Source of the DNA: Sanghuangporus weigelae | Taxonomy: Eukaryota; Basidiomycota; Agaricomycetes; Hymenochaetales; Hymenochaetaceae | Reading direction: 5' to 3' | Length of the DNA stretch: 64,000 nucleotides | Assembly: GCA_033182465.1 (NCBI GenBank) | Contig: CP137323.1 | Location: forward strand, 1,612,001-1,676,000 | Shown here: positions 33,846 to 46,055 of the stretch, one piece after another | Layout: each line of letters starts with the position of its first letter | How positions within the stretch are numbered: the stretch's first letter is position 1 | Made by a program: the position numbers and the translations under genes | Notes under the pieces: model-generated | The model's database searches: none | Told to the model about the DNA's origin: nothing | What the model saw: only the letters and a program-made list of their open reading frames with translations

Positions 33846-35877
33846 TCAGGAGGAAGGTGAATGCATCCAAACGTACGCGTTGAAATTATACGTCTTCGGA
33901 CGAGCATCAAATACGAAGTGGCGCGGATGGAAGTCAAGTACTTCTTCGCCTCTGCGAAGGAGCTGAACGCGTATCCGGCCTCCTGCAATGAGCGGACAGG
34001 AAATCATCGAGAGTCCAGCGGGTATCCTATGATTAACTGACAGTACTTCCGTATCGTCCGGATTATGAACACCACCTGAGCATCTCAATGAGACGTGAGC
34101 TGGTGCGCATGCGAGCACAACTACCCAAAAGGCGTCCTCAGTCTTCGCAGCGAACCAGAAATTAATAAAAAGGGCACGTAGTATTTGACTGAAGTCAGCA
34201 AGTAGATGGAGAGGCGAATAAATTGAGGATGATAGGAAAACTCACCAAATCCCAACCCTTCGGTCTTCCCACCGGATCTGCGTAAGCTTCTGCATCACGA
34301 GGATGAGGTCGCGTCCAGACAAATATGCAATCCTCATCAGTCCTGAAGTCCCTTCCCGAAATCAGTGGTATTTTGTGTTCTGCCTTGAAAGCGTGGGCAA
34401 AATATCCGCAAAGGTGTAACCAGGCAGTGTGATCAAGCCCGTCCACCCAAGACTCTGAATTTGGCTGAGCTCCTTTGATAGGACCAATGTAATGAGACTC
34501 TCCATAATCTGCGTACACACTGATCAGTTAAGAACATTCATCGTAAGAAGTGAAATTTAAAGCACACCATTCCATGATATGACTTGTACAATGTCAATAT
34601 CATCTCTCATCGCGATGAGCTGTTGCCATCGACGGACTAGGAGCCAATCGTCTCCGCGATATATCCACTGTGGCACTTGCGTTTAGAGATACTTTCCAGA
34701 CGTAGATCAAGCGCGAATTACATTTTTATTCCAAGAATCTTCTCCATAATGCTTTGGGTGAGAGGTCAGTAAAATCATTTTTCCAACCGTCTTGAGCTCG
34801 GTAAATTTGATTCTTACGGTGAAGAACCACGGAGAAACTGAAGCCATGTAAGTCTTTCGATGACCATCACTAGAACGCAGATTGTGTAGATATTCAATGT
34901 CCGAAAGTAGCTTGGGGTGCCGTATCTCTTCTGGAGGTGAATCGGGCGAGAGATGAACCGGCCAGCAACCATTCCACTGCATAAGCCGTTACCACAGCGA
35001 CAATCGCCCAATCGACGGAAACGCACATTGAAGGCACCATCCAGGCACCTCATAGAGCGAAAACGCCTTGGGTCGATGAAAAAGCTGGGCACAAAGAAGA
35101 GCTGGTCCAATCATAACACTTGGATTTATTTGTTAACAGGAGATAAAACGAACCGGACAAACTTCCTCGAGAGTATCTTTCACGAGCATCCACGCTGATT
35201 CGTAGTCAGAACATCCGAAAAGAGAGTTTTCTCCAGCGAAGGTAGAAACTAGCGCCTTTCGGTTGTAATGCATATAATGAGAATGGCAAGCGAATTCTTG
35301 GATATATCGTTTCAGCAAGGAGATATCCTGCAAGCTTGCTGATCCGAGTGACCTATTTGGGATGGGTCAATCTTAATGCGAGTCCTGACTCGCGATGAAG
35401 TTGAAGGAGCTCTTACGACATGTCAAAGCTGATGAATGACTTGAAGTTCGTGGTACTTCTCTCCGCGGCTTCAAAGCATGCGGAGACTTGGTCGAACTGC
35501 CAATCTTCTTTTCCGACGTTGAGGGCAAATCCATCTCTTTGAAGAAGCCTGAGTTTGCCGCGGAAACCGGAGTTACGTGTTGTCCTCACATTCCATGCCT
35601 ACTGGCAAGTTTGATATCTTCTTCCCAGTCGCATGGATTATAAGGCTGAGAATCAAGAACAATGAGCCAATGAGTTGAAAAGCGTTGGTTTTAAACGCGA
35701 TTTACTGCCGTGTTCCCGACCATGAAGCTGTCGACTCATCATTGGTCTAGAGAGATAAAGACAATATTATTTTGCTCACTGGGCAACCACGAGTTTCGGC
35801 TCTCGAGCATTGTGTTTCATTCCATCGGTTTGTAAATGTGCGGTTAGATTGATGAATTTCTTGATCAGCTGGGACAT
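33846..35877 (-). CDS. Glycoside hydrolase family 71 (alpha-1,3-glucanase), no signal peptide seen
   Basis: The enzyme family hydrolyses alpha-1,3-glucan of fungal cell walls. Exons read in phase: KLVVAHFMVGNTAPYNPCDW then EEDIKLASRHGM; DGFALNVGKEDWQFDQVSAC; TTNFKSFISFDMS; VPSFFIDPRRFRSMRCLDGA joined to FNWNGCWPVHLSPDSPPEE; TYMASVSPWFFT; SWNDYGESHYIGPIKGAQ; HTAWLHLCGYFAHAF and FVWTRPHPRDAEAYADPVGR. The last exon ends YVWMHSPSS. These are GH71 hallmarks from start to end. The in-frame ATG at 35877 (MSQLIKKFINLTAHLQTDGM) gives no hydrophobic signal peptide; an internal ATG at 35820 gives none either. The protein may be intracellular or a signal exon may be missed. No CBM24 is present. Confidence 0.85.
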
Positions 35878-36160
35878 GGTGAGAGTTTGAGAGAGAAGTC
35901 TGATTTTGATGGAACATCAACGCGGCTCATGCCACGAGCCGAACTGGACCATCGTATCTCCGTCTCTCTTTTCACCCAACCAACATTATCCTTATCTTCT
36001 TACCATGATCTTTACAGTGAAGTTAAACTGCAACTGTGGCGATGAAGCAGACACTACTACCGTGTCCCTGCACAAATACTCCTCTTTTTGCCTCATAAAG
36101 AAAAATACAAATAAACCAAGAACAAAATACTGTATTATAATAAGGATAAGTGACTAGACA

Positions 36161-37212
36161 TCACGGCCCTTCAGTGTCTAGGAATCTCTGCCATTGACCT
36201 TCTTCAATATCGTAGCTTTCATTTTCAGCAGGGAACGTTCGATGCCTAACAGCCGCAACGTACTCAAGCACTCCGCGCTTATGCTCTGCTTTCGCGTCAG
36301 CAAAGCGCCGCACGAACTTCGCCTTGTGCCCATTCCAAGTTCCCATCATATCATCCCAAACCAAAACCTGTCCGTCTGTCGCAGATCCAGCTCCTATCCC
36401 AATTGTGGGTATCCGGAGCCGCTTCGATATATACTCTCCGAGCTTACTAGGCATCGCTTCCAGCACGACGGCAAATGCTCCGGCGTCCTCGACCGCTCGA
36501 GCAGCACGAAGTATAGAGCTTGCAGATGCAGTATCCTTCCCTTGCACGCGATAACCCGAACTAGCGACGTGTCTTTGCGGTAACAAACCGACGTGACCCA
36601 TCACAGGAATGCCCAGCCCCGTCAACCTGCGCACACTTTCCACAATTTCCTCCCCACCTTCAAGTTTGACGCCCTCTGCGCCTCCCTCTTGAATGATCCG
36701 AACAGCGTTCCGTACTGTGTCTTCAGGCCCAGACTGATACGATCCGAAAGGCATATCCGCTACCAGTAATGGATTCTTGCTACCTCTTGCCACTGCTCGA
36801 ATGTGATGCAACATCTCTGGCAACGTGAGTCGTGTTGTACTGTCATATCCGAGGCAGACCTGAGCGAGCGAATCTCCGACAAGCGTGATATCGACTCCGT
36901 ACGCCTCACATGCGCGTCCGGTCTGGTAGTCGTACGCTGTGACCATCGCAATCGGTGTTCCCGTCTCCTTCATCTGCTGAATGCGCTGGATGGTCACCTT
37001 GCGCCTGGCTTATTGACGATTGATCATTAAATCCGCGACGCTGGAACTTTCAGGCACTCACGCACTGCATCCCCCTGCTTTACGGGTTTAGATTCTTCGG
37101 GTATCGCGCTCATCGCTCTGCGTCCCATCTCTTGTGCATGACACAGCCATCTATATCGCCCAAATGCTGATGCCATTGGCCTTGAACTAGAGCTGGCAGC
37201 CATCGCAAACAT
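36161..37212 (-). CDS. ECM31: 3-methyl-2-oxobutanoate hydroxymethyltransferase (ketopantoate hydroxymethyltransferase)
   Basis: First committed step of pantothenate synthesis: 2-oxoisovalerate plus 5,10-methylene-tetrahydrofolate gives ketopantoate. Exon 1 (ATG at 37212, MFAMAASSSSRPMASAFGRY) is an Arg/Ser-rich likely mitochondrial presequence, ending EESKPVKQGDA. A short intron leads to VTIQRIQQMKETGTPIAMVT then AYDYQTGRACEAYGVDITLV. Signature stretches include GDSLAQVCLGYDSTTRLTL (metal-binding Asp), LLVADMPFGSYQ, AEGVKLEGGEEI, GHVGLLPQ, AFAVVLEAMPSKLGEYIS and IPTIGIGAGSATDGQVLVWD. All PanB active-site motifs are intact and length is normal. The exact splice acceptor before VTIQ is slightly uncertain. 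Confidence 0.95.
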
Positions 37213-39469
37213 TTTGCAGTCGAACGCGTCTCTGTGAAAGTTGTTTGGAGATAAAAAAAGTGAAACAGCTCTCCGATCAGACCATCTCGAATTTTTGCTC
37301 TTATGGATGCACCGACGGACGTGCTCGCAACTGAGACCGGACTGTCGGTGTCTTCCGTAACCCGAAACTGCCCGGTTTGGAAGTATATTGCCAGGATTGG
37401 CGGCTCTTAAGGCAAATAAATATCGGCAATTCCCCTTCAGCCAACTTTCTAGACCACTTCGAATAATGTTCCTCTCAAATATTCGATGACGGGTTGAGGA
37501 CTGCGTTGATTCAGAGCTATCTGCGATCTGCGATCTACTCCCCAACAATACACGAAACGCATGTAGAGTGCGTCTACCATTATGTCATCGCCTTTTCTCG
37601 TGCAAAGGAACCACGTCTCCCGTTGTTGCTCCGCCTCGCAATGGTAAGGTAATCTTCCATTTTTTATTCTATTTCTAGGAAAGGCCGTCGCGCCAGCTTG
37701 CGCGCCATACGAACTCATAATAGCTTTTCCCCCAAGATATTCCGTTTCGTTCGAGTATCTTGCGGTAGAACCCATTCATACTCCAGTATTAATTGCAAAT
37801 TGTCTCTGTGCTCCTCTCTCCCATTTCAGAGCTATAATGGGAAATGAAGTTGAAATTGCATTTACAACTTCCTGGTACCTGCTCTTCTACATCTTCTAAA
37901 GTATCTGTGAGGTCTTAGAGGGATGCTTCCAGGTACTCTAGTAGGTAGGACTATGCCCATCGATAGCAGAATCGAAGATGTTCCCTCCTTGGGCTACTAT
38001 CAATACAGAATCTGGTCGAGCATCACTTGACCTTAGCAGAGGTTGGGTTGATTCCGAGGTAGCACGAGGTCGCAACGACTCTCTCGCCCTTGGGGTCGCG
38101 AAGTCTCGGACGTATTCTGAATGTATGCGCTATTGCGCTCTCAGAAAAGGTGATTATTAATTCGGAGTCTCCTTTCTTAGACCAGCACGGAATTTTCCAT
38201 AATATTGAATACGCAGAGGCAGCTTCATGCAATGAGCTCGCACATCCATCTCCGGCGCGATCGTATACACATAATTCGCCTAAGCACGAACAGGTTATTT
38301 ATACAATCTCTTCCATCCATCTTTATGACTACTGATAGAGTTTAGGGAGGACAAATGTAAAAATCTATTAATACTGTCTCAGTACCTCCTGACGGACTTT
38401 TGAGAAAAAATCGGACCTTTCAAATACTTTTGTTCCGGTCAGCTTGCAGTTCGATCTGATCTGATTTAGGTCAAGAACCGCTAGCCGTACCTATTACCTT
38501 CATTAAGGTGGACAAAGAGGCGAGATCTCTCAATTCACAATTCAAAGTTACCGTAACAAGATTTGGATTTCAGACTACTTTTTGCTCTTACCGGCTTCGA
38601 TCTCACACGAGCTACTCGGTATTCTTCCTATTATGCCCGTTCCTGCCGGTCTCGGAAACAACCTATTTTCGGCTTTGCCACAAGCGGAACGGAGTGAATG
38701 CAATGTTTCTTTTCCAGCCACTAACCATAGCTTCTCTACACCAGTCTCCGGTGGGTTTTCATTGTTTGGCGGACTCATGATCTCCCTTTCGCCGGATTCG
38801 ATGATTCATTTAGATGTTGAAGCCGGAAGACTACAGGAAGAATAGAAATGTAGGGACGTACATATGGCGAACAGATACATTGCAAACAGCGTTCGTATCG
38901 AGTCCTCGAAGTCAATGGAATAGAGGGAAAGGAGAGGGGGAGTATCCATACGGTCACGAGCATAGATCATAAGCGAGGGATTGAGACGGACAGATATAAC
39001 AGATCGTGATAGTCTGACAGTGACACCGGGTATATAAGTGAATAGGTGCCCTGCGTTCTACCGGGCTGTCCAACAGGTCGCTTAGAAACTCATTTATGAC
39101 ATTGGCGAGGGGAAACGACACACTTACGATCGGCCGTCACTCCTTGAACATATTGAAAAATATATATTGCGCGTCAGAGATCGGACTGCGTAGACCCGTA
39201 ATGCGGGCCACCCTGTGGCGGGTTATCTGAGTAGGGGGTGGCGGCCGCAAGGCAAGAGTGATTTTTGGTGCGCTCGAAGCGCGTAGCAGCTATTGCTGCG
39301 CGGGGGGACGCTTCGATCATGAAGTGGCTTGCAAGCTCTGAGTGGATAAAACTGCAGATGTCGCGGATGACTGGGGGAAACTAATCGAGTACGACTAGGG
39401 AAGAGACAAGAGATGGCGCTCAACCGGGCTCCTTAAATACTATTGAGTAAAACCAGCGGCAGAAGTCGA
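37213..39469. other. 2.2 kb region without a supported gene
   Basis: Only weak candidates are visible. On the plus strand at 37581, a frame reads MSSPFLVQRNHVSRCCSASQ, passes a possible 36-nt intron and stays open to about 37846. On the minus strand at about 38949, MDTPPLLSLYSIDFEDSIRT and LFAMYLFAI precede a good donor. Neither can be completed convincingly. A TATATAAG box lies at about 39030. Confidence 0.35.
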
Positions 39470-40364
39470 ATGGATGGCAGAAATCGGAAGGAGAAGAATT
39501 TCTTGTCCACAAGGTAAGTTGTACTGACACGAAACGACGTCCGCCCAAATTCCATGGTGATATGAACCCTCGTTTAGAAGAACTTCTAATGAAGACGTTA
39601 GTGGAGCCGGCCAAACAGTATATTGGCTCGTCTAGCCTTCAGGAAGAACCCTAACTCGTGCTCAAGAAGGATTCATGCTTTCGTAAATCACTTCGATTCA
39701 TGGACTGAAAGAGCCGGATGATGTCGTTGCATTCGACTCGGATCTATATCCAGATTGCGGTAGCATCTCTACAGACGCTACTCAGCATCTCATAGTAAAT
39801 CGGAGCAGATTGTTTAACAGAAGTGTGCACATTGTCCGGGATCTTCCCACTGTCCCGAAAAGGAGGGTATCAACTTGTTACGCATATTTCGAGCCAGTCG
39901 AAGTAACGCAAGATAGAATCATCAGTACTCATCGATAAGGCGTACGAAGGTCAACGACGAGGACCTCAAAAAGTTTTAATATGTTCACTTCGAGTTTAGG
40001 ACGAAAATCTCCTTTGCCGTATACATGTGATCGTGCCGAGGAGAACTCTATGATTGCAAATTCGGATTTAGAGTGTCTGGAGCCTGTAAGTTAGAAGACT
40101 CTCTATCATTTTTACCTGTTTCTACCCAGGGACCTGAGACCAAGATCACTAAGGACCTGACACAACCTTTGACTGAGTTGATGTTCAATTTTATAGCAGA
40201 TTCCCTACTTGCCCAGTATTGATCAGAAGAAGCACTCGCTCCTTTTAGACGTCAGGTTCGTCTTCGAGGCGGCGAATAGTAATGAGCCGTATCGTGTGTC
40301 CATGAAGCCGAGCTTTGCTGTGACAAAGTGCTTAAATCGGGAGGCGGCTCAGGATCTCAGATAA
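39470..40364 (+). CDS. Cryptic six-exon gene, 191 residues, family unknown
   Basis: Six short exons chain in phase with GT-AG introns: 39470-39513, 39578-39617, 39714-39924, 40000-40085, 40130-40176 and 40217-40364, giving 576 nt including TAA. The protein starts MDGRNRKEKNFLSTR. The largest exon reads DDVVAFDSDLYPDCGSIST then VHIVRDLPTVPKRRVSTCYA and YFEPVEVTQDRII. Exon 4 is RKSPLPYTCDRAEENSMIAN. The last is KKHSLLLDVRFVFEAANSNE and ends NREAAQDLR. The 70-codon third exon has no ATG near its start, so single-exon searches miss it. Five introns resolving to one uninterrupted frame is strong evidence for coding. The product is charged and soluble without a known motif. It ends 263 bp before the stop of the convergent glycosidase-like gene. 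Confidence 0.6.
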
Positions 40365-40627
40365 AACGACCTTCTTTCTCACAAAACAAAGCGCGTCGTA
40401 AGCCATGGAGTTCACTAAACAGCACAATGAAAGAAAACGAGATCGTATAAAACTGGACATGTACGGCTGATTGGACATCATACCGTTGTAGGAGAGCGTC
40501 CCTCTGCCACTTTGAGCAATAATATAGGACGACCATTATTATCAAGATCAAGAAGAACACAAAATCAGATTGTTCAAAATGCTAGAACCTAGTTTCAACT
40601 TCTTCGCTTCCGACTACGTCTTTTGAT

Positions 40628-43572
40628 TCACTGTCCGACCCTCTCGCCGTCTGGATCCAATAGACCGAGGAAGCCATAAGACCATAACTGTATGGCATCG
40701 GACTCCGTCCCTGCGACGGAAAGACTTGAAATGTCGACAACAGAGAAAGTGTTAGTTGAATTATCGAAGGAGTAAGTCCACACCTCCGAGAAGACGTCTG
40801 AGTATAGTTGCGGTCAGTGCATTTCACACAGCTTTCTTTATTAACTAGACGTACAATCAATGGCGCCTCTGATGGCAGTCCACAGCCTCGATTGAGCATC
40901 GGATACGGTTTGGACGAACGTGGAGTTACCACACCAAGTAGGCGTGGTGTCGGGAGAGGGATTTGTATCAACAGTAACGTTAGAGCTGTTCGTGCAATAG
41001 CCAAGTTGGCGCTGAAGACCGGCAGCCATTATGCCTTGCTGCCACGACCTGGAAGGAAATTAATGAAATGACATAAAATACAAGGATGGAGATATACCAG
41101 ATGACCGTCCCATGATACGCTGCGTTGTTTAGAACTTCAATGTTTGTCGTATTGCTGTCATACGCCGGATTCGCGATAACCATGCCGATATTCGTCAGCA
41201 AACCTGGATATAAACAGCCGTAATTAGTGCCTCAACGTGTTGCGCTGTAATGACTACGAACCTCGTGGATAAGGTTGCAGTGCTTCCACGACACTCTGAA
41301 GAAGTTCTTGCGATACATTTTTGCCATGTAGAAGATTAAATCCTAGATCTGAATGGAGCACCTGGCGGAAGTTATTCTGAACACCGGTAAGGTGGAAGAC
41401 AATGATGAGACAGACACACCTCGACCGGAGACCCATCTTCCATCAACGATAACGCATAGAAGGTCTTGTTGCTCGCTTCAGTTGCATTGGTGGTATCGTT
41501 GAGCAAGACTTCGCTCAAATTCGCTTGATCTACGAAGTTCTGAAGTCGCGCCTCCGCCGACGCGCCGTCCAGCGTCACCTCAAAGAAGGGCAATGCTTTT
41601 TCTTCCCACACTGCCGCTATGGAGTCTGCCACGTCGGCGAGTGTTGAGTTCGTGTCATAGGCAGTGCCATTCTCGAGTATGACATTGGATACCGAGTTGC
41701 CGATTATGCCGGCTCTCGCTAACCGAGCAGTTGCACGAAGGGAAGCCGGAACCAAAGCGGTGTTGACGTCGAAGGCAATACGCTCAAATCCGGTACCTTC
41801 ATTACTATCGCGCCAGTTTCCAACAAGTTGGCCAGGTCGAAAAGCAAGAAGATTCGAAACTGTAGAATTTTGCGAGAAAGGAATAGCACGTCCGAGATTG
41901 TAGAATATTGTTCTGTAGAGTGCCGAGCGGCGTTAGCCAGCCAACCAACTATGCACTAATTTTTCGCAATTGTTTAAAAGCTCTCCATAAGTTCCATTTT
42001 GAAGAGTCGCATTTCGTTCAAGGAACACTGGAGCACGTCCTGATCCTTGTGGAATATCGAGAAAGAAGTGCTCTAAAGCAGGAAGAAGGAAGAGGTCTGC
42101 GCCGAAATGAGTATACGATCCCTTTTGATCCCTTTACAGATACACAGCGAGACTCACCCGTATCAACCATCTGGATCGTAAATTCAGTGGCATGCTTCTC
42201 TTGGAGCTAAGTGAGTCCATACCTTGTAGTCATAAACAGGCCGGTTCCTGAGGTCACTCCTGTTGTTGCCCATATTGACCTCGGAGGGATAGTATAAATG
42301 TCCGCTGAAAAATGGTCTTGACAATTGTCTGCTTACCAAAGAAGCATAGTCACCTTCAAATTATATGTTTGAGAAGGCAAATCACACGATGAATTCGTTG
42401 GCTTACCTACTGTTTCTTCGTGGCACACCGCGCCAGTCGTGTTAACTCTCTCGATGACTGAACCTATGGAGGCTTCTGTGGCCTCTGGAGTTAAAATTGG
42501 CATAAGAAGGCGTAGCGCGATCATGGAGTCCCTCCCAAAATACTTTCAGAAAGCAAAATTAATGAGAACAGTTACCACCGACAATAGCGACAGTAAAATC
42601 AAGGGCAGCCTACCGTCAAGAATCTCCATCCACCGGCCAAGAATGTGTCCTCATAGGTCAAGAAAGATACCTATGAACAAGCATTGGGAGTGAGTCAAAC
42701 ACAGATCGTTTGCATCACGCACCTGTTGAGCGATCTGGTTCGTCCCATTTGCAAGGCCAGTAAGAGCGGTATTAAGAGCAGAGCCGTTCCCGCTTCCTTC
42801 AGGCAGGAAAAGATCTGACGGAGACAATCCGGTCAGGCTCGTCTCGTTCGTAACGAAACGCATCTGAAGAATCCCGGAGCCAGTCTCGTCCACGAGTATG
42901 TTGACCGTCGGAGGAGTATAGGTTCCATTATTCCCAGGAGTGACGATCAGTTGAGCTCCGCTGACGGTGTTCAAGTAAAAGTCAGCGGTTTTGTAAGCAC
43001 CTGAGCTTGTTGCATTTATCCATTGTCTGTGAAGCTGGACACTGGATGAATTATACGATGCGAGAGTGTAATTGAAGATCTCGTGCATGGTTTCAGAACC
43101 TTCGACATAATCTGCATCGATATCCGTTCAATGATACTAATAAAACCATACATCAGAGAAACCACATACCTCTCATAGCCCGAACGGCTCCGACGACGGT
43201 AACACCGAGCGTCGCATTTCCGGTAAAGCTAAGATTCGCTTGGACACCTACATTGTCAAAGTCGTCTGTAGTACTCTCCAGAGTATTATTTTGAAGTGTC
43301 ACTGTAAAATTACTTCCGGAAGTCGAGTTATCCGGAGGCAGAAAATACGTCAGCGCTCCGGAGTTACCAGCTGGCATGGCAACGACAAGTCTCTTCAACG
43401 ACGAAGAGCTATTGGCGCTGGTCAAAAGGACCTGGGCCGATGTCAAGTTGTCCCGAAAGAAGTAGTTCTCATTGCCTCCGCGGGTGACTTGGAAAGAGAA
43501 GTCCGGGGCAGCTAATACGAGTGTCGCGAGTAGGAGAACAATGCAGAAATGGAGCAGATTTGAGGACGTCAT
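40628..43572 (-). CDS. Secreted six-hairpin-glycosidase-like protein
   Basis: A multi-exon gene of about 700 codons. The ATG at 43572 starts a signal peptide (MTSSNLLHFCIVLLLATLVL, then AAPDF). A beta-rich N-domain follows (FRDNLTSAQVLLTSANSSSS). The catalytic-type (alpha/alpha)6 region has VSFLTYEDTFLAGGWRFLT, YFGRDSMIALRLLMPILTPE, VCHEETVGDYASL, NRPVYDYKMVDTDLFLLPAL, FRPGQLVGNWRDSNEGTGFE, LLTNIGMVIANPAY, SWQQGIMAAGLQRQLGYC and YGFLGLLDPDGERVGQ at the end. HEE, GRDS and SWQQGIMAAG recall debranching-enzyme and glucoamylase-like six-hairpin enzymes. Many NxS/T sequons and the signal peptide argue for a secreted glycoprotein acting on a polysaccharide, substrate unknown. Introns number about ten. 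Confidence 0.78.
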
Positions 43573-44173
43573 ATAGGAGTCGTCAGTTATTTTACCGTAT
43601 ATTTATATTCCGAAGACCCAGGAACTGAATGAACAAGTGATCGGCTTCCCAGGGTCAGCTGAATAGTTCCTTCAGGATGTTTAGTCCGTATTACATTTTA
43701 TGAGCGTGTGCATCAAATAATCGGTAATGGACTGCGGGCCAGTACGTTTCTTTCACGCTCGGGGCCGGTTATACGAGAAGAATGTTGACTACAAGCCTAT
43801 GGAATCAAAGATAGACAAACACGATCGTAGAAATTAGCAATGTTCAGTTCACTACCTACCTTAAAGAATATCTGATCCAAGGCTTGCTCACTCTTCATCA
43901 ATTCGTAGTGGTCGGAAGAAATAGAGAACGTCAGAGAGATATAAGCAGATGATTCTCCTCGGAAATCACAGGGCACGGAAGCACCGACGGATGACTATAG
44001 ATGATAACGGTCCTGAGTTACTCTCGGGAAAAAGTCCGCATAGACTTCTACCAGACATTAATCATTATGACGGGCAGTAAGGATGCCGTCAAAGGCGCAC
44101 CGAGGAACCACATTACTGCTAGCTAACTCTCAGCAGGAAAGAAAAATGGGTCTAAAGCCAAGCATCACAATCT
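43573..44173. other. Intergenic spacer
   Basis: Upstream region of the glycosidase-like gene and 3' flank of LSM4. No gene seen. Confidence 0.5.
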
Positions 44174-44725
44174 TCACATCCCACGACCACGACTTCTTAC
44201 ACCACGCACTGGCCCGCCTCGAGCACCACCACGGCCTGGATTATCATCATCATCAGGAAAGGTCATAGTGACAATGCAGAGGCACATACCCCGTGTAGGT
44301 GCTCCCCTCCCGCCGCGAGCACCGCCGCCTGCTCCTCCTCGGGAACCTTTGTTTGCTTCGCGCGCGCGATTCTGCTCTTCCTTGACCTCATCAAGTAGTT
44401 TGTCTGGTATACGCAGATACTTGATTGTGCTTCCGCGAATATAACATTCTTTGAGCTTCCAGAATCGGTCGGCATCTGCAGATGTCTGATACACCTCGCG
44501 TAGAGTTATGTTCATGAAGTTATCACAGTTGACGAGATGTCCGTTGAACGTCTCGCCGTTTTTGAGCTCAACCAACTGGAATAATGTTAGGGTGGTTTCT
44601 GGCATGAAGTAAAGAATGTTTACCATCGGCCGATTTTGAGCTGCATTCAGGAGAGATAAGGGAAGCTAAACAATCCTGAAATTAGTTCAGTATCTGCACA
44701 TAAATCGAATAATTTTGCATACCAT
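44174..44725 (-). CDS. LSM4: U6 snRNA-associated Sm-like protein LSm4
   Basis: A component of the Lsm1-7 (mRNA decay) and Lsm2-8 (U6 snRNP) rings. The first exon is only the ATG (44725-44723). A GTATGC donor and a TTGTTTAG acceptor join it to [14 protein letters not shown]. The Sm fold continues [20 protein letters not shown] (Sm1) and [20 protein letters not shown] (Sm2). The tail is Arg/Gly-rich ([20 protein letters not shown]), interrupted by an intron and ending [12 protein letters not shown], as in fungal LSm4 tails tied to P-body formation. The one-codon first exon is a notable but well-known arrangement. It is head-to-head with the sulfhydryl oxidase gene, 170 bp apart. Confidence 0.93.
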
Positions 44726-44895
44726 TTTCGCGTTGTTGTTGTGATGGCGTCGGCGTCAAGACCAAGGGCGAAGGCGTCGTCAGCGTCGTCGTGCAACCCG
44801 CACACCACGTGACTTCAATTAGCACGCGTTGGCGTTGTCTCTACTACACTCTCTGTGTCGTTCTTTCGCTGATACGTCGCTGCCCATTGCGTACG
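44726..44895. promoter_or_regulatory. Compact divergent promoter, LSM4 / sulfhydryl oxidase
   Basis: The two start codons are 170 bp apart on opposite strands, so both promoters must be within this stretch (or reach into the genes). It includes GC-rich sequence with repeated GGCGTCG/GTCGTC motifs. Confidence 0.5.
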
Positions 44896-46055
44896 ATGCT
44901 ACCAGCCAGGTTTACGAGGACGTTTGTCCTCGTTGTTCTTGCTCTCATCATCCTCACTTCTTTGCTCATGTTCCATGAGCCAACACGAAAGACGTACTTC
45001 GATCCATTCACTGGTTACCTATTTGATAGCGATGGTGTCCAAGAAGATTTTGTGCGCACTCGTCCTGTCTCTGTACGACCTCCTGTACGACCGCCAGTGA
45101 GACCTCCAGCATTACAGGAAACTGTTGTAGAACAGGCGGAAGAGCTTCAGGGCGTGCATGGTGGCGTTATCATGGGGAAACTCGGAAATGAGACTGCAAA
45201 GTACGTGTATCGTGGATACCGTATTCTTTCACAATCTAATGCCTCTTGTGTGCTGCAAAGGCAGGCGCTGGGACGAGCGACTTGGAAACTTGTGTGAGTT
45301 TTCTATTCGCAGCATGCGGTTACAGTGACTCGGAGAGCGGAGCATACAAAACTTGGGGACATCATAGTTTCCGGGTTGATGACGGCACGCGAATCTAAAA
45401 TAATGCAAAGATGCGGCGGTCGCATCGATTGGAAACTTGTCATTTGGTCAGCTTCTGGTTATCTTCATTATCCAGAAGTTCCTATGCGCATCTTACGAGT
45501 CAGAGTAACTGCATGAACCATTACAGATATTTCTAACTAATGATTAGGCACACCATGACGCTTCGATTCCCCGAGGTCAGCTCCTTTATGACCTGGTTTG
45601 AATCTTCCTTAACTGATGTCTTTGTCCACCAGAATCCGACAGAAGATGAGCGAAATGCCCTCGAGTCGTACTTCCATCTCCTATCGCGACTATACCCGTG
45701 CGGCGAATGCGCCGCAGAGTTCCAAAAGCTTCTGCAGAAGTTCCCTCCTCAGGTATATTTGCTTATTTGACATTACTCTATCAATGATCATTCACAACAT
45801 ACGACCGATTTACGCTTGTTGCATACTAGACTTCCTCCCGACGCGCTGCTGCGCTCTGGCTATGCCATCTACACAACCAAGTGAACAAGCGACTCAAGAA
45901 AGACGAGTTCGACTGTGCACATCTTGACGAGACTTACGATTGTGGATGCGGAGATGCACCGATCATGGAAAAGCCAGAAGATGGTAAAAGGATAGACCAG
46001 GAAGGAGAGAGGGACGAATTGACGGGGGCGGCGATAATAAAAGGCGGAAGATGAC
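44896..46055 (+). CDS. ERV2: FAD-linked sulfhydryl oxidase, ERV/ALR family, membrane-anchored (Erv2-like)
   Basis: It should introduce disulfides using O2, in the ER if the N-terminal anchor acts as in yeast Erv2. The ATG at 44896 begins MLPARFTRTF, followed by a TM/signal anchor (VLVVLALIILTSLLMF) and a Pro/Arg repeat (RPPVRPPVRPP). Spliced in phase, the core is ALGRATWKLVHTMTLRFPE, NPTEDERNALESYFHLLSRL, YPCGECAAEFQKLLQKFPPQ (active-site CxxC) and AALWLCHLHNQVNKRLKKDE followed by FDCAHLDETYDCGCG. Trp, the CGEC pair and the FAD-binding HNxVN motif are intact. The intron around 45296-45546 is long for this region. A second Cys cluster (CGCG) could be the shuttle disulfide. Confidence 0.88.

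Noticed and set aside
37581-37846. Possible two-exon small gene divergent from the PanB gene
   Set aside because: Needs a 36-nt intron, shorter than any other here, and the open frame is short enough to be chance.
38775-38963. Possible small minus-strand gene starting MDTPPLLSLYSIDFEDSIRT
   Set aside because: The first exon looks plausible but no acceptor of normal intron length continues the frame convincingly.
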